Assembly: GCF_000311725.1 (NCBI RefSeq)
Contig: NZ_HE978514.1
Location: 361,752 to 425,751 of the forward strand
Reading direction: 5' to 3'
DNA length: 64,000 nt
DNA from: Robertmurraya massiliosenegalensis JC6
GTDB taxonomy: Bacteria > Bacillota > Bacilli > Bacillales > Cytobacillaceae
Under the pieces are notes generated by a model that worked only from the letters and a program-made list of their open reading frames with translations, searched no databases and was not told the origin of the DNA. The translations under genes were made by a program, and so were the position numbers. This document shows positions 1 through 8,063 of this stretch, one piece after another (the first letter of the stretch is position 1; every line of letters begins with the position of its first letter).

Positions 1-19
1 GTAGGAACGCGAAGCGCAA

Positions 20-68
20 TTTTTTGGTGTACTGGAAGGGGGGCCCCCCCTTCCAGTACACCAAAAAA
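20..68. repeat. Near-perfect 49-bp palindrome
   Basis: Two complementary 24-base arms (TTTTTTGGTGTACTGGAAGG plus further G's, then C's and the mirror arm) meet with only one unpaired base, at a run of six G's followed by seven C's. T and A tracts flank the arms, so it could be a very strong bidirectional terminator. An almost loop-free palindrome is unusual for one and could also be an assembly fold-back. The inverted repeat is seen directly; its function is inferred. Confidence 0.7.
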
Positions 69-131
69 CAAATCAGCTGCTTAACATTGTTTTGATTAGG
101 AATGAATTTACACATAATAATGGGCTTGACT

Positions 132-274
132 GGAATAGCAGGAATTTTTCCTGTTATTTGGGCTTTTTTTCATGATGCTTGCTCATTAAGCGGAATTTTT
201 CCTGTTATTTTTTCATGCCGATACGCCAACTGTTTATATACGAACATGTTATCCACAAGTCGAGGGAATTTATA
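132..274. repeat. Dispersed intergenic repeat A, copy 1
   Basis: This gene-free stretch contains GGAATTTTTCCTGTTATTT twice, then TTATCCACAAGTCGAGGGAA. The same order of words, with few differences, recurs at about 31536-31674. Neither copy has a convincing open reading frame. It is a non-coding dispersed repeat of unknown function. The remaining bases between the palindrome and the pcp terminator show nothing else I can name. Confidence 0.75.
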
Positions 275-291
275 AATTCCTGCTAAAGCGT

Positions 292-323
292 AAAAAAAAC
301 GCTAGGAAATTCCTAACGTTTTT
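292..323 (-). terminator. Terminator overlapping the pcp stop codon
   Basis: Read on the minus strand, AACGTTAGGA and TCCTAGCGTT pair around a short AT loop and are followed by eight T's. The hairpin includes the last codons and TAG stop of pcp. It ends the polyprenyl synthetase-pcp transcript. Confidence 0.8.
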
Positions 324-922
324 GATAAAACCTTTATGCAAGTAATCATTCCTCTTTTTAAATCATCGTGAGACCAACTTGGAATCCTTCCATGCTGGAG
401 CGCTAATTCATGGGAAGCGGGCATATGGATAAAACCTGAAGGCATGTGGGTTTGATGAGTCTTTGCATAATGTAATCCTTGGTACATCACATGATTACAA
501 AGATAAGTACCTGCTGTGTTCGAGATTTCAGCTGGTAATCCCACTTCTTTTAACCGATTGACCATATCCCTAATTGGCAATGTCGACATATAAGCATCTT
601 GCCCTTCAGCTTGAATCACTTCATCTTCCAACACATTTCCACTATTATCTGATTCCCCATCATTTACATTAATGGCAATCCGTTCGGGTGTAAGCTTGTA
701 ACGACCAGCTGCTAACCCTAATGAGATAAGGGCATCTGGTTTCACTTTATCAATCTGTTCGAGAAGGTTCTCTCCCGCCTTCCGGAAATCGACTGGAAGT
801 ACTTCGCTATGAATTTTGTAGTTTCCCACAACTTGTCCATGCAATTCCTCCACAATGCGCATTGTTGGATTGATCGTATAACTTAAAAATGGTTCAAACC
901 CTGTAAGTAAAAGTGTTTTCAT
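302..922 (-). CDS. pcp: Pyroglutamyl peptidase I (pyrrolidone-carboxylate peptidase)
   Basis: A cytoplasmic cysteine peptidase (family C15) that removes N-terminal pyroglutamate from peptides. The 206-residue length is normal. The N-terminal TGFEPF block is typical. The three catalytic regions are visible: Glu in LTPERIAIN, Cys in SNTAGTYLCN and His in SGFIHMPASHE. It starts at ATG with GAAGGGG about 10 bases upstream. It lies 17 bp behind the polyprenyl synthetase gene, so the two are probably co-transcribed, although no functional link is obvious. The transcript ends at a hairpin that overlaps the stop codon. Confidence 0.95.
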   Translation of the reverse strand: MKTLLLTGFEPFLSYTINPTMRIVEELHGQVVGNYKIHSEVLPVDFRKAGENLLEQIDKVKPDALISLGLAAGRYKLTPERIAINVNDGESDNSGNVLEDEVIQAEGQDAYMSTLPIRDMVNRLKEVGLPAEISNTAGTYLCNHVMYQGLHYAKTHQTHMPSGFIHMPASHELALQHGRIPSWSHDDLKRGMITCIKVLSKTLGIS

Positions 923-939
923 CTACTCTTGCCCCTTCA

Positions 940-3303
940 TTAGTAATCTCGATTGACAATATAATTCATGAAATGCTTTAGAAAAGATATATTTCGTGGC
1001 ATGCTCTCCAATACTTCCATCGCTAGACAATAGTGTTCCCACATTGCTTTTCTGGCCTCTGATATACCAAGTACAGTTACAAAAGTGGCATTGTCATTCG
1101 CAACGTCTTTTCCTATTCCTTTTCCTAGTATGCTTGAGTCTCCTTCCACATCAAGAAGGTCATCTTTAATTTGAAAGGCAATTCCCGCATGAGCAGCAAA
1201 CTTTTTCAATGCCAAAATTTCCTCTTCATCAACGTTAGCTAATATAGCAGGCATCACAAGAGATGCTTCAAATGCCAGTCCTGTTTTATAGAGGCATAAA
1301 GTATTTAATTGTTCCATCGAAAGTTTTTTCCCTTTCGATTCCAAATCCATCGCCTGTCCATTGCACATGCTTGCCGTCATTTCTGAAGCATAGCGAATTA
1401 ATTTTAACACTGTATTAGAATCAAATTGTTCTAATAATGATTGTTCCACAATCGCTTTTTGTGTTAAAAATAGACCTGTTAGTTCTGCGATTGCCACGTT
1501 GTATACTTCATGTAGGGTTGCTCTGCCTCTACGCATAGGGGCATTATCTTGAGCAGGTAAATCATCAAAGATCAATGATGCCGTATGCATGTACTCTAAT
1601 GATTTTAAGAGTGGCATAAGCGCTGATTCCTTTAATCCATATTCTTTTACACCAATAAACCAGGCCATCACTGGTCTCAGTCTTTTTCCATCTCCTATTA
1701 AACTATAATTCGCTGCTTCATGTATCGGTTCCTCTGTTAATGACTGATCCGGTATCGATAAAGTTTGATTCAGACGTTCCCTGATTTCCTCAATCGTTGT
1801 TTGGAATTCGTCCTGTTCCTGTCGTTCTGTTCTTAACGATTTGATCGTTTCATCTCGTAGCAACTTATCAAAAAAATCGACATCATCTGCACGTCGAACC
1901 ATTTTTTGAATCAAACGATTGAACTCACGGTGGGACGAAGAAAATAGCTTCATGACCTCGTCATACTTTGTTGACCCTATTCTTTCTTTAAATCGCTTTA
2001 AACTATTAATTGCTCGATCAAGAATGACTTCGCGTGTCTTCTCATCAGAATCGTATACATCGTGAATTAAGTAGGAGATAACCGTCCAATACAATTCAAA
2101 CGGGTTAACTAAGTCAGGGCGAATATGATGATATTTCATATAATAGGTGTATGGTGTGACAGAACCTGCCTCCCAATCGTCAAACATATCTGAGAAATCA
2201 TCTGCCAATTGATTATAGATCCCATAGTAAAAGGTCCGTTCGTCAAATCCTTCATCAAAAGTCGCACTGAGAACCGTGCGGACAATTAATCTCGACGAAG
2301 AAGATTTTAATATAATCGGGATAAACAGCTCCTCGTTCGTGTAGTTCGCATTATGTATATCTTTATTTCGATCGACTTCTTGAGATTGAAAAAATACATA
2401 TGATTGCTCGAAAAAGTAGTCAACCATCTCTTTCTTTTGATAATCCTTTATAGACTCATATGCATCTCGAAGTTCAGAATGAATATATCGCATCAACGGC
2501 TCGGTTTTACTCGTCCATTTCCCTAGTTCTGGGACAGAACCAGTGATTAACGTCGTTCGGATCATATGAGAATATTGTTTCTTCTCACTTGGGGTGAGGA
2601 CATGGGAATCGAGCAGATCATCGATAAAAGGATAAGTTAAACCGTAGGCATATCCCATTTTAAGTGCCTGGCTCAGTCTTTTTGTTCGTTCATTGGCAGG
2701 GATAAAGTCTTCCATATCGTCTATTTCATGCATCAAGACACCAGCAATAATCTTTAATAATTTACGTTGGGCATGCTCTGCATCCATCCCCTCAGGTAGA
2801 TGGGTAGAAACATCCTTCAGCTTTTCAATTAGCCAAATAACCGTTAATTCTACCTTTTCTTTTTGTGCCCATCTGTATAAGCCTTTCATACTAAAAAGTA
2901 CTTCCTCGTCTTTTTCATCCCGAGTTAAACGCTCTTTTACATGCTTGACCGTGTGTTGAATCTTTTCCTTCGTTTCTGGTGAATTGAGCGACTTTCCTAA
3001 ATCACGCATATAAAGATAGGAAATACTCCGATCCAGATAGGCATCTAACTTTCCTGTTTCATTAAGCCATTTTATATAAGGGTTGTACTCCCCGGTAACA
3101 TCCTTCTTTTTATCCTTTGCTAAAAAAGCAAGGAATGGATTATGACGAATATGATTTTGTTTCCATGTTCTGAAATCAATCATTAATGTAGAAACATAGG
3201 ACTTTTGTTGAACTCGTTCAAGCAGTAACCGGAAATAGAGTGCTCCTCTATCCTCAGCCTTTCGATAGGATTGTTCTGCCTTCATACGTAACTCTTCTCT
3301 CAT
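940..3303 (-). CDS. Long polyprenyl synthetase with an extra N-terminal prenyltransferase-like half
   Basis: The C-terminal third (about residues 500-787) is a class I trans-isoprenyl diphosphate synthase. It has GDGKRLRP near 538, the first aspartate-rich motif DDLPAQD at 580-586 followed by MRRGRATLHE, and the second motif KDDLLDVEGD near 708. Such enzymes condense isopentenyl diphosphate onto allylic diphosphates. The usual length is 290-350 residues. Here about 480 residues precede the domain. That N-terminal part is rich in helices and carries two aspartate clusters, IDDLLDS (228-232) and ADDFSDMFDD (368-376), arranged like a diverged second prenyltransferase or terpene-synthase fold. 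The product chain length cannot be read from sequence. pcp follows in the same transcript. The C-terminal assignment is firm; the nature of the N-terminal half is inferred. Confidence 0.85.
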   Translation of the reverse strand: MREELRMKAEQSYRKAEDRGALYFRLLLERVQQKSYVSTLMIDFRTWKQNHIRHNPFLAFLAKDKKKDVTGEYNPYIKWLNETGKLDAYLDRSISYLYMRDLGKSLNSPETKEKIQHTVKHVKERLTRDEKDEEVLFSMKGLYRWAQKEKVELTVIWLIEKLKDVSTHLPEGMDAEHAQRKLLKIIAGVLMHEIDDMEDFIPANERTKRLSQALKMGYAYGLTYPFIDDLLDSHVLTPSEKKQYSHMIRTTLITGSVPELGKWTSKTEPLMRYIHSELRDAYESIKDYQKKEMVDYFFEQSYVFFQSQEVDRNKDIHNANYTNEELFIPIILKSSSSRLIVRTVLSATFDEGFDERTFYYGIYNQLADDFSDMFDDWEAGSVTPYTYYMKYHHIRPDLVNPFELYWTVISYLIHDVYDSDEKTREVILDRAINSLKRFKERIGSTKYDEVMKLFSSSHREFNRLIQKMVRRADDVDFFDKLLRDETIKSLRTERQEQDEFQTTIEEIRERLNQTLSIPDQSLTEEPIHEAANYSLIGDGKRLRPVMAWFIGVKEYGLKESALMPLLKSLEYMHTASLIFDDLPAQDNAPMRRGRATLHEVYNVAIAELTGLFLTQKAIVEQSLLEQFDSNTVLKLIRYASEMTASMCNGQAMDLESKGKKLSMEQLNTLCLYKTGLAFEASLVMPAILANVDEEEILALKKFAAHAGIAFQIKDDLLDVEGDSSILGKGIGKDVANDNATFVTVLGISEARKAMWEHYCLAMEVLESMPRNISFLKHFMNYIVNRDY

Positions 3304-3413
3304 AAATGATGTAACCTCTACTTTTTTAAATTTCCTATGTTATCTTATTGCTTCACTATTTTAAAAATAACATCTTTTCAACCATATCGTAAATGAAATT
3401 AACTTTTTTAGAT

Positions 3414-3447
3414 GATAAAAATAGACCAGCAACTAAATGCTGGTCTA
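3414..3447 (-). terminator. Terminator after the coiled-coil protein gene
   Basis: On the minus strand TAGACCAGCA pairs with TGCTGGTCTA around a six-base loop and is followed by ATTTTTAT. It closes the riboswitch-controlled single-gene transcript. Confidence 0.85.
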
Positions 3448-3461
3448 GCTATCATATCCCA

Positions 3462-3971
3462 TTATTCTACCGGAGTTGCTGGAGTTGTTGTAAAGTACTC
3501 ATCAAATTTAGCATTAAGGGCGTCCTTAGCAGCCTGAATCTCTGCGTTTGCTGCATCCGTTAACTGTCCATTCAATGTAGAGATTTCTGAACCAGCTTGC
3601 GTAGTTGCTTCATCTTTTAAAGCACCTACATACGTCGTTACTTCTGAGTTAATACGAGCTTTTTCTGAATCTGCATGACTCGTAATAGATGATTGAATAT
3701 CTGACTTAGCTTTTTCTAAAACAGGATCTAGCTCACCTACAGCAGTCTGTTTAGCTGAAGAACCTGTTGCTGTTACTTCTGCACTCTTGCTATTAAATAA
3801 ACCAGTAGCAAACGCCGTAATCTTTGCCATTAAATCTGGATATGCTGCTCCGAGTGCTACTGTTCCGCCAACAAATATAGAAAAACCAAGAGCGATAGTA
3901 GCTACTTTTTTCTTCAAGCTACTTTTCTTTGGTTGTGAGAATTTTTCTTTTCTTGATGAAGTAATTTCCAT
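3462..3971 (-). CDS. Small membrane-anchored coiled-coil protein (riboswitch-controlled)
   Basis: I do not recognise a named family. A basic N-terminus (SSLKKK) precedes one hydrophobic segment (about residues 25-45: VATIALGFSIFVGGTVALGA), then comes an Ala/Glu/Lys-rich helical region with heptad-like spacing to the C-terminus. A single uncleaved anchor or signal peptide with an exported coiled-coil stalk is likely. The ATG at 3971 is favoured because AGGGG lies 8 bases before it; an ATG two codons upstream is too close. It stands alone between its own terminator and an upstream c-di-GMP-I riboswitch. This suggests a role in surface attachment, biofilm or motility, but that is inference from regulation only. 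Confidence 0.8.
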   Translation of the reverse strand: MEITSSRKEKFSQPKKSSLKKKVATIALGFSIFVGGTVALGAAYPDLMAKITAFATGLFNSKSAEVTATGSSAKQTAVGELDPVLEKAKSDIQSSITSHADSEKARINSEVTTYVGALKDEATTQAGSEISTLNGQLTDAANAEIQAAKDALNAKFDEYFTTTPATPVE

Positions 3972-4005
3972 CTTCATTTCCCCTTTTTTTGAGATATTTT
4001 AATCC

Positions 4006-4025
4006 CCACTTTAGGTCCAAAGTGG
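4006..4025 (-). other. Hairpin between riboswitch and start codon
   Basis: In the mRNA CCACTTT pairs with AAAGTGG around a six-base loop, right after the 3' end of the GEMM aptamer. No T-run follows, so it is not a standard terminator. It may be part of the expression platform, perhaps competing with the aptamer closing stem. Confidence 0.5.
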
Positions 4026-4106
4026 CAACTAGCTAGCATAGTGAATTTTCCACCTTAGCCCTTATAGTTTTGCGTCCCTGCTTTTCAACAGGTTTGCCTA
4101 TACGTA
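4021..4106 (-). promoter_or_regulatory. Cyclic di-GMP-I riboswitch (GEMM motif)
   Basis: The minus strand carries the conserved blocks of this aptamer in order: GGCAAACCTGTTGAAAAGCA (P2 stem with the GAAA loop), GGGACGCAAAAC, GGGCTAAGG, and a 3' GCTAGCTAGTTGCC that closes on the 5' GGCAA side. The family senses cyclic di-GMP. It lies about 50-130 bases before the coiled-coil gene at 3462-3971. No intrinsic terminator with a T-run sits between aptamer and start codon, so control may be translational. The assignment is from motif recognition. Confidence 0.9.
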
Positions 4107-4155
4107 TTTAATCATGAATAATCCCGAAGTTACACAAGCAAATTTTGGCTAAAAA

Positions 4156-4192
4156 TAAAAAAAGCTCGCTACCCCATTTGTAGCAAAGCTTT
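4156..4192 (-). terminator. selO terminator
   Basis: On the minus strand AAGCTTTGCTAC and GTAGCGAGCTT pair and are followed by seven T's, just after the selO stop codon. Confidence 0.85.
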
Positions 4193-4223
4193 CAATCCAT
4201 ATAACAGTTTTTCCCAGAAGCAT

Positions 4224-5699
4224 TTAAGTGCCGCAATAAGTTCGATAAGGTGCGCCAGACGGTTCTGGTACTGTGCAATATGCTTCATGTTCCGGTGTGT
4301 GTTCATACGGTTTTTCTAACACTTTTAAAAACTTGTTCATCAGTGTAAAATCACCTTGTTCCTCAGCAGCTTTCAACGCTTCTTCAACTCGATGATTTCG
4401 AGGAATAACGACGGGATTACTTCTTTTCATTAGTTGGATGGCAGAACCTTTTGATTCCTCTTGGCGCTCAAGCCGTCCTTGCCACCCTTCATACCATTTT
4501 GTAAATTCCTCTTTCCCAAATAATACCGTTTCTTCTGGCTTCTCATTTGTTAAGTAACGAAATGTATTGGTAAAATCAGCTTTATGTTTTTGCATCATCC
4601 CAAGTAAAGTATCAATTAGTGATTCATCATCCTCTTCTTCGTTAAAGAGGCCTAATTTAGCCCTCATTCCCGTTCCCCAATACTTTTGAAATAGCTTGGA
4701 ATATCTGGAAATTTCATGCTGAGCAATGCTGACCGCTTCATCCGGATCTTCGTGAAGAAGGGGAATTAAAGATTCAGCGAACCTCGCCAGATTCCATCCA
4801 CCAATATAGGGTTGGTTTCCATAGGCATAACGTCCTTCCCGATCAATCGAACTAAACACAGTTGTTGGATCATATGCATCCATAAAGGCACATGGTCCAT
4901 AATCAATCGTCTCACCACTGATCGTCATATTATCTGTATTCATGACTCCATGGATAAAACCGACTAGTTGCCACTTGGCAATTAGCTTCGCCTGACGCTT
5001 TATTGTTTCCTGAAGAAGAGACAGATAAGGCGTTTTTTCCAGATCAATATTTGGATAATGGCGTTGTATCGTGTAATCAGCTAAAGTACGTAGCTCCTCA
5101 AGACTGCCCCACGCTGCAACAAATTGGAACGTTCCAACCCGAATATGACTCGACGCTACCCGCGTTAAAATCGCACCAGGCAAATTCTTTTCCCGCAAAA
5201 TGCTTTCCCCCGTTGCCACAACAGCAAGACTGCGAGTTGTTGGAATTCCCAATCCATGCATCGCCTCACTTATGATGTACTCTCGAAGCATCGGTCCTAG
5301 TGCCGCTCTTCCATCACCGCCACGAGAATAAGGTGTTCGTCCTGATCCTTTTAACTGAATATCTACACGTTCTCCGCTTGGAATAAGTTGTTCTCCAAGT
5401 AACACAGCTCGACCGTCCCCAAGCCGATTAAAATGACCGAATTGATGGCCAGCATAGGCTTGCGCTAAAGGCTCTGCTCCTTCTGGAATCTCATTTCCTG
5501 CAAAAATGGCCGCACCTTCTTCACTACTTAACCTAGCAGGATCAAGTCCTAGCTTTTCTGCCAACGAATCATTGAACACTATGATTTCAGGCGAGCTAAC
5601 CGGAACAGGCTGTGTTCTTGTAAAGGTTAGTTCAGGTAAACGAGCATAGCTATTATCAAAATTCCACCCTGCATCTTTTATCTCTTTTCCTTTGTTCAT
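4224..5699 (-). CDS. selO: Protein adenylyltransferase SelO/YdiU family
   Basis: A pseudokinase-fold enzyme that transfers AMP from ATP to hydroxyl side chains of target proteins; known members act in redox homeostasis. The 491 residues match the family. The N-terminus has the [18 protein letters not shown] region. The nucleotide and catalytic blocks include [18 protein letters not shown] and [20 protein letters not shown] with [13 protein letters not shown]. The C-terminus ends with the paired cysteines of the redox switch ([19 protein letters not shown]). The ATG has AAAGGAG upstream. It is monocistronic, with its own terminator. Confidence 0.95.
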   Translation of the reverse strand: MNKGKEIKDAGWNFDNSYARLPELTFTRTQPVPVSSPEIIVFNDSLAEKLGLDPARLSSEEGAAIFAGNEIPEGAEPLAQAYAGHQFGHFNRLGDGRAVLLGEQLIPSGERVDIQLKGSGRTPYSRGGDGRAALGPMLREYIISEAMHGLGIPTTRSLAVVATGESILREKNLPGAILTRVASSHIRVGTFQFVAAWGSLEELRTLADYTIQRHYPNIDLEKTPYLSLLQETIKRQAKLIAKWQLVGFIHGVMNTDNMTISGETIDYGPCAFMDAYDPTTVFSSIDREGRYAYGNQPYIGGWNLARFAESLIPLLHEDPDEAVSIAQHEISRYSKLFQKYWGTGMRAKLGLFNEEEDDESLIDTLLGMMQKHKADFTNTFRYLTNEKPEETVLFGKEEFTKWYEGWQGRLERQEESKGSAIQLMKRSNPVVIPRNHRVEEALKAAEEQGDFTLMNKFLKVLEKPYEHTPEHEAYCTVPEPSGAPYRTYCGT

Positions 5700-5803
5700 C
5701 GCTTCTCCTTTACTTCAATACGTCTTACATTTAGATTACCCAAAATGGAGCCATTATGCTATTCGTTTGCTTTACTTTGCTCTATATTCACATTAAATAC
5801 GTA

Positions 5804-5836
5804 GAAAACCCCTAAACATTTTGTTTAGGAGTTTTC
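5804..5836 (-). terminator. nhaC terminator
   Basis: On the minus strand AAAACTCCTAAACA and TGTTTAGGGGTTTT form an A/T-flanked hairpin directly after the antiporter stop codon. Confidence 0.85.
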
Positions 5837-5843
5837 AAATATA

Positions 5844-7268
5844 TTATGCACTGATTTCGTTTGTTTGCAGACCACCGTGCTTTTCATCGACATCATTTTC
5901 CGCCATCGTAAATCCAGTAATACCATAGATTAAACTAAAAATTGGTGTGATCATAGCGAGAAAACAGAATGGGATATAAACAAATGGTGAGACACCTAAT
6001 GCTGCAGCTGTAAAGAGCCCACTTGCCGTCCAAGGAATTAATGAGCAACTTTGGGTAGCAGAATCCTCAATAATCCTAGAGAGATTCTCTGGTTTCAAAT
6101 TAAATTTTTCATAGATCGGTTTCATCAATGTCCCCGTCATGACTGCTCCAAATGAGAAGGCTCCGCCAATTCCCATCGTAAAGTAGGAGATAATAATGGT
6201 CACAAACACCAGCATGCCTTTGCTTTTGATACGACTCGTGACCGAGACAATAATGGTTTCAAGCACACCTGATTTTTGCAGCAAGCCTCCCAACCCGAGT
6301 GCAAATAAGAATAGAGCAATTAACGGCAGCATACTCGTTAGACCGCCCCTTTGTAAAAGGGTGTTTACGACTTCTATCCCTGATTCAACTACATATCCAT
6401 CATATAAAACGGCCAAAATCCCATTCATATTTGCCCCTTGGTAAAGGAGTGCCACTACGGCTCCAGCGATTGAACCGATAAAAATGGAAGTAATGGCTGG
6501 TTGTTTGGAAATTAATAATCCGAAGAGAATGAGCACAGGTATGATCGGAATGAGACCTAGGTTAAAGTTCTCTGCTAAATAACCTGTCAATGCTGAAACT
6601 TCAGTTGAATTCGCTACTTGATTTCCATATTGGAATCCCATCACGGTAAAAATAATCGCAGTGATGATATAGGCTGGAACTGTTGTCCATAACATATGTT
6701 TGATATGGTCCATTAAATCAGCACCAACAACGGCTGCTGATAGGTTTGTACTGTCTGACAAAGGAGACATTTTATCTCCAAAATAGGCTCCACTAATGAC
6801 AGCACCTGCTGTCATGCCTACTGGAATACCCAAACTATGGCCGACGCCCATCATCGCAATTCCGGCCGTTCCTAATGTGGCCCATGATGAGCCTGTCGCA
6901 AGTGAGACGATTGAACAGAAAAGAAGGGTTGTGACTAAAAAGAATTGAGGGGAAATGGATTGAATTCCGTAATAAATAATTGTCGGAACCGTTCCAGAAA
7001 TAATCCAAGAGCCAATTAATACTCCGACACCTAAAAGGATCATCGAAGGCTGTAATGCTTTTTTCATGGAAGCGAATATCTCTTCCTCCACGGTTTCATA
7101 TTTATACCCTAACCTGAGTACAAACGGAATAACCGTTAATATAGCAATAAATAACATCATCTGAATGGAAGCTGCAAAGGCAATCATCCCGACTGCAATA
7201 ATCGTAACTACCATTAATAAAATAAAAATTGAATAACCAATTGAAGGTTTTTTTATATCATATTGCAT
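5844..7268 (-). CDS. nhaC: NhaC-family Na+/H+ (or malate/lactate) antiporter
   Basis: An integral membrane secondary transporter with about 11-12 hydrophobic segments over 474 residues. The family signature GAVISGAYFGDKMSPLSDST is present at roughly residues 155-174, followed by NLSAAVVGADL. The second half has TGTLMKPIYEKFNLKPENLSR and TQSCSLIPWTASG, also typical. Family members are Na+/H+ antiporters, but MleN of Bacillus subtilis in the same family exchanges malate for lactate, so substrate is open. The ATG at 7268 is chosen because AAGGAG lies 8 bases before it. It is a single-gene transcript with its own terminator. Confidence 0.88.
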   Translation of the reverse strand: MQYDIKKPSIGYSIFILLMVVTIIAVGMIAFAASIQMMLFIAILTVIPFVLRLGYKYETVEEEIFASMKKALQPSMILLGVGVLIGSWIISGTVPTIIYYGIQSISPQFFLVTTLLFCSIVSLATGSSWATLGTAGIAMMGVGHSLGIPVGMTAGAVISGAYFGDKMSPLSDSTNLSAAVVGADLMDHIKHMLWTTVPAYIITAIIFTVMGFQYGNQVANSTEVSALTGYLAENFNLGLIPIIPVLILFGLLISKQPAITSIFIGSIAGAVVALLYQGANMNGILAVLYDGYVVESGIEVVNTLLQRGGLTSMLPLIALFLFALGLGGLLQKSGVLETIIVSVTSRIKSKGMLVFVTIIISYFTMGIGGAFSFGAVMTGTLMKPIYEKFNLKPENLSRIIEDSATQSCSLIPWTASGLFTAAALGVSPFVYIPFCFLAMITPIFSLIYGITGFTMAENDVDEKHGGLQTNEISA

Positions 7269-7613
7269 CAAAACACTCCTTTTTAATTTACACTGGTTTT
7301 GTAACCAATCATTTTTCGAAAAATATTCGGAAGAAGGTGCTATTACGACCTTCTATCTAGAACTTTTTGCTTCCCCGTTATAATTTTTGAGGAAAATAGG
7401 TAATTAAATGTACCCGTTCTTATTGAAAAGAAACATGATTGACAACAATGATCCTTTTTTTAAAATAGAAAAGGTATTGTGAGAGATTTCCGCGGGAAAT
7501 CGAAAGGATACTTTCGAGGTAGCTACCAATGGTTTAATTTTCGAAATATACTGATATTTTATCAAATTATTCTACTTTTATAAAATCGGCTCTGCTCCAA
7601 TCATGTACGATAT
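7269..7613. other. Gene-free stretch upstream of nhaC
   Basis: About 345 AT-rich bases with no credible coding frame. The nhaC promoter must lie here, but no single -35/-10 pair stands out. TTGACA occurs near 7440 on the plus strand without a gene to serve. Confidence 0.5.
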
Positions 7614-7778
7614 CTATGTATATAAACGTTTGAGAGTACCTATATCTAACTCGTTCTTATATTTTGGGTAGATATCCTCCATAATGCTCCCAAATCCTCG
7701 GTGATCAAGATATTCACTGTTAGATGTACTTACCATATCGATTTGGATTGCTACACACTGGAAATAAAGAGCATATGC
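7614..7778 (-). pseudogene. Possible remnant of a degraded coding sequence
   Basis: A minus-strand frame of about 50 codons has protein-like composition (pieces such as YLDHRGFGSIMEDIYPKYKN and LDIGTLKRLYT) and ends in TAG at 7614. It has no start codon with a ribosome binding site, and a stop lies just upstream in the same frame. I do not recognise the family. It may be the C-terminal relic of a lost gene. Confidence 0.3.
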
Positions 7779-7837
7779 TCGTAAATGCGGCTATTTTTCC
7801 AACTATGGCTGCTCAAACTAAAGCTCTAAAGAGTGCA

Positions 7838-7947
7838 ATTGCGGGTGATTTCGGCGTTATTGGTAGGGTTTTTTGATTTATTGCGGGGGTTTTTCCATTT
7901 ATTGCGGGTAAATCAGTGAGAATTGCGGGGGTTTAACACATTATTGC
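7838..7947 (-). repeat. 21-bp periodic degenerate direct-repeat array, six units
   Basis: On the minus strand the word GCAAT (once CCAAT) begins at 7947, 7926, 7905, 7884, 7863 and 7842, an exact 21-bp period. Unit bodies are degenerate and follow GCAATAA, six variable bases, A-run, C-run. A related four-unit array with the same period lies at 35381-35464. It is not coding as far as I can see. Confidence 0.8.
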
Positions 7948-8019
7948 GGATCTCAATCGTAAGAGCCGTATATCCGGCTTCAGTAGCTTGATATTGTTGA
8001 ATCATACTTTTTATATACT

Positions 8020-8055
8020 AAAAAAACTCGATCCCTTCTGATAAGAGGATCGAGT
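8020..8055 (-). terminator. Terminator of the phnDCEE operon
   Basis: On the minus strand ACTCGATCC pairs with GGATCGAGT around a 12-base loop and is followed by TTTTTTT. It closes the transcript after the second phnE. Confidence 0.9.
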
Positions 8056-8063
8056 AATCATAT

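Noticed and set aside
28-68. Palindrome considered as an attachment site or transposon end
   Set aside because: No transposase, no target duplication and no second copy in the window.
2693-2959. Plus-strand ORF of 88 codons inside the polyprenyl synthetase gene
   Set aside because: It lies opposite a strongly conserved gene, has no ribosome binding site and no recognisable family; it is a shadow frame.
4006-4025. Hairpin after the GEMM aptamer considered as an intrinsic terminator
   Set aside because: No T-run follows in the transcript direction, so it was listed only as a hairpin.
7838-7947. 21-bp array considered as a CRISPR array
   Set aside because: Units are degenerate, only about 5-7 bases are conserved, there are no spacers of constant length between identical repeats, and no cas genes are near.
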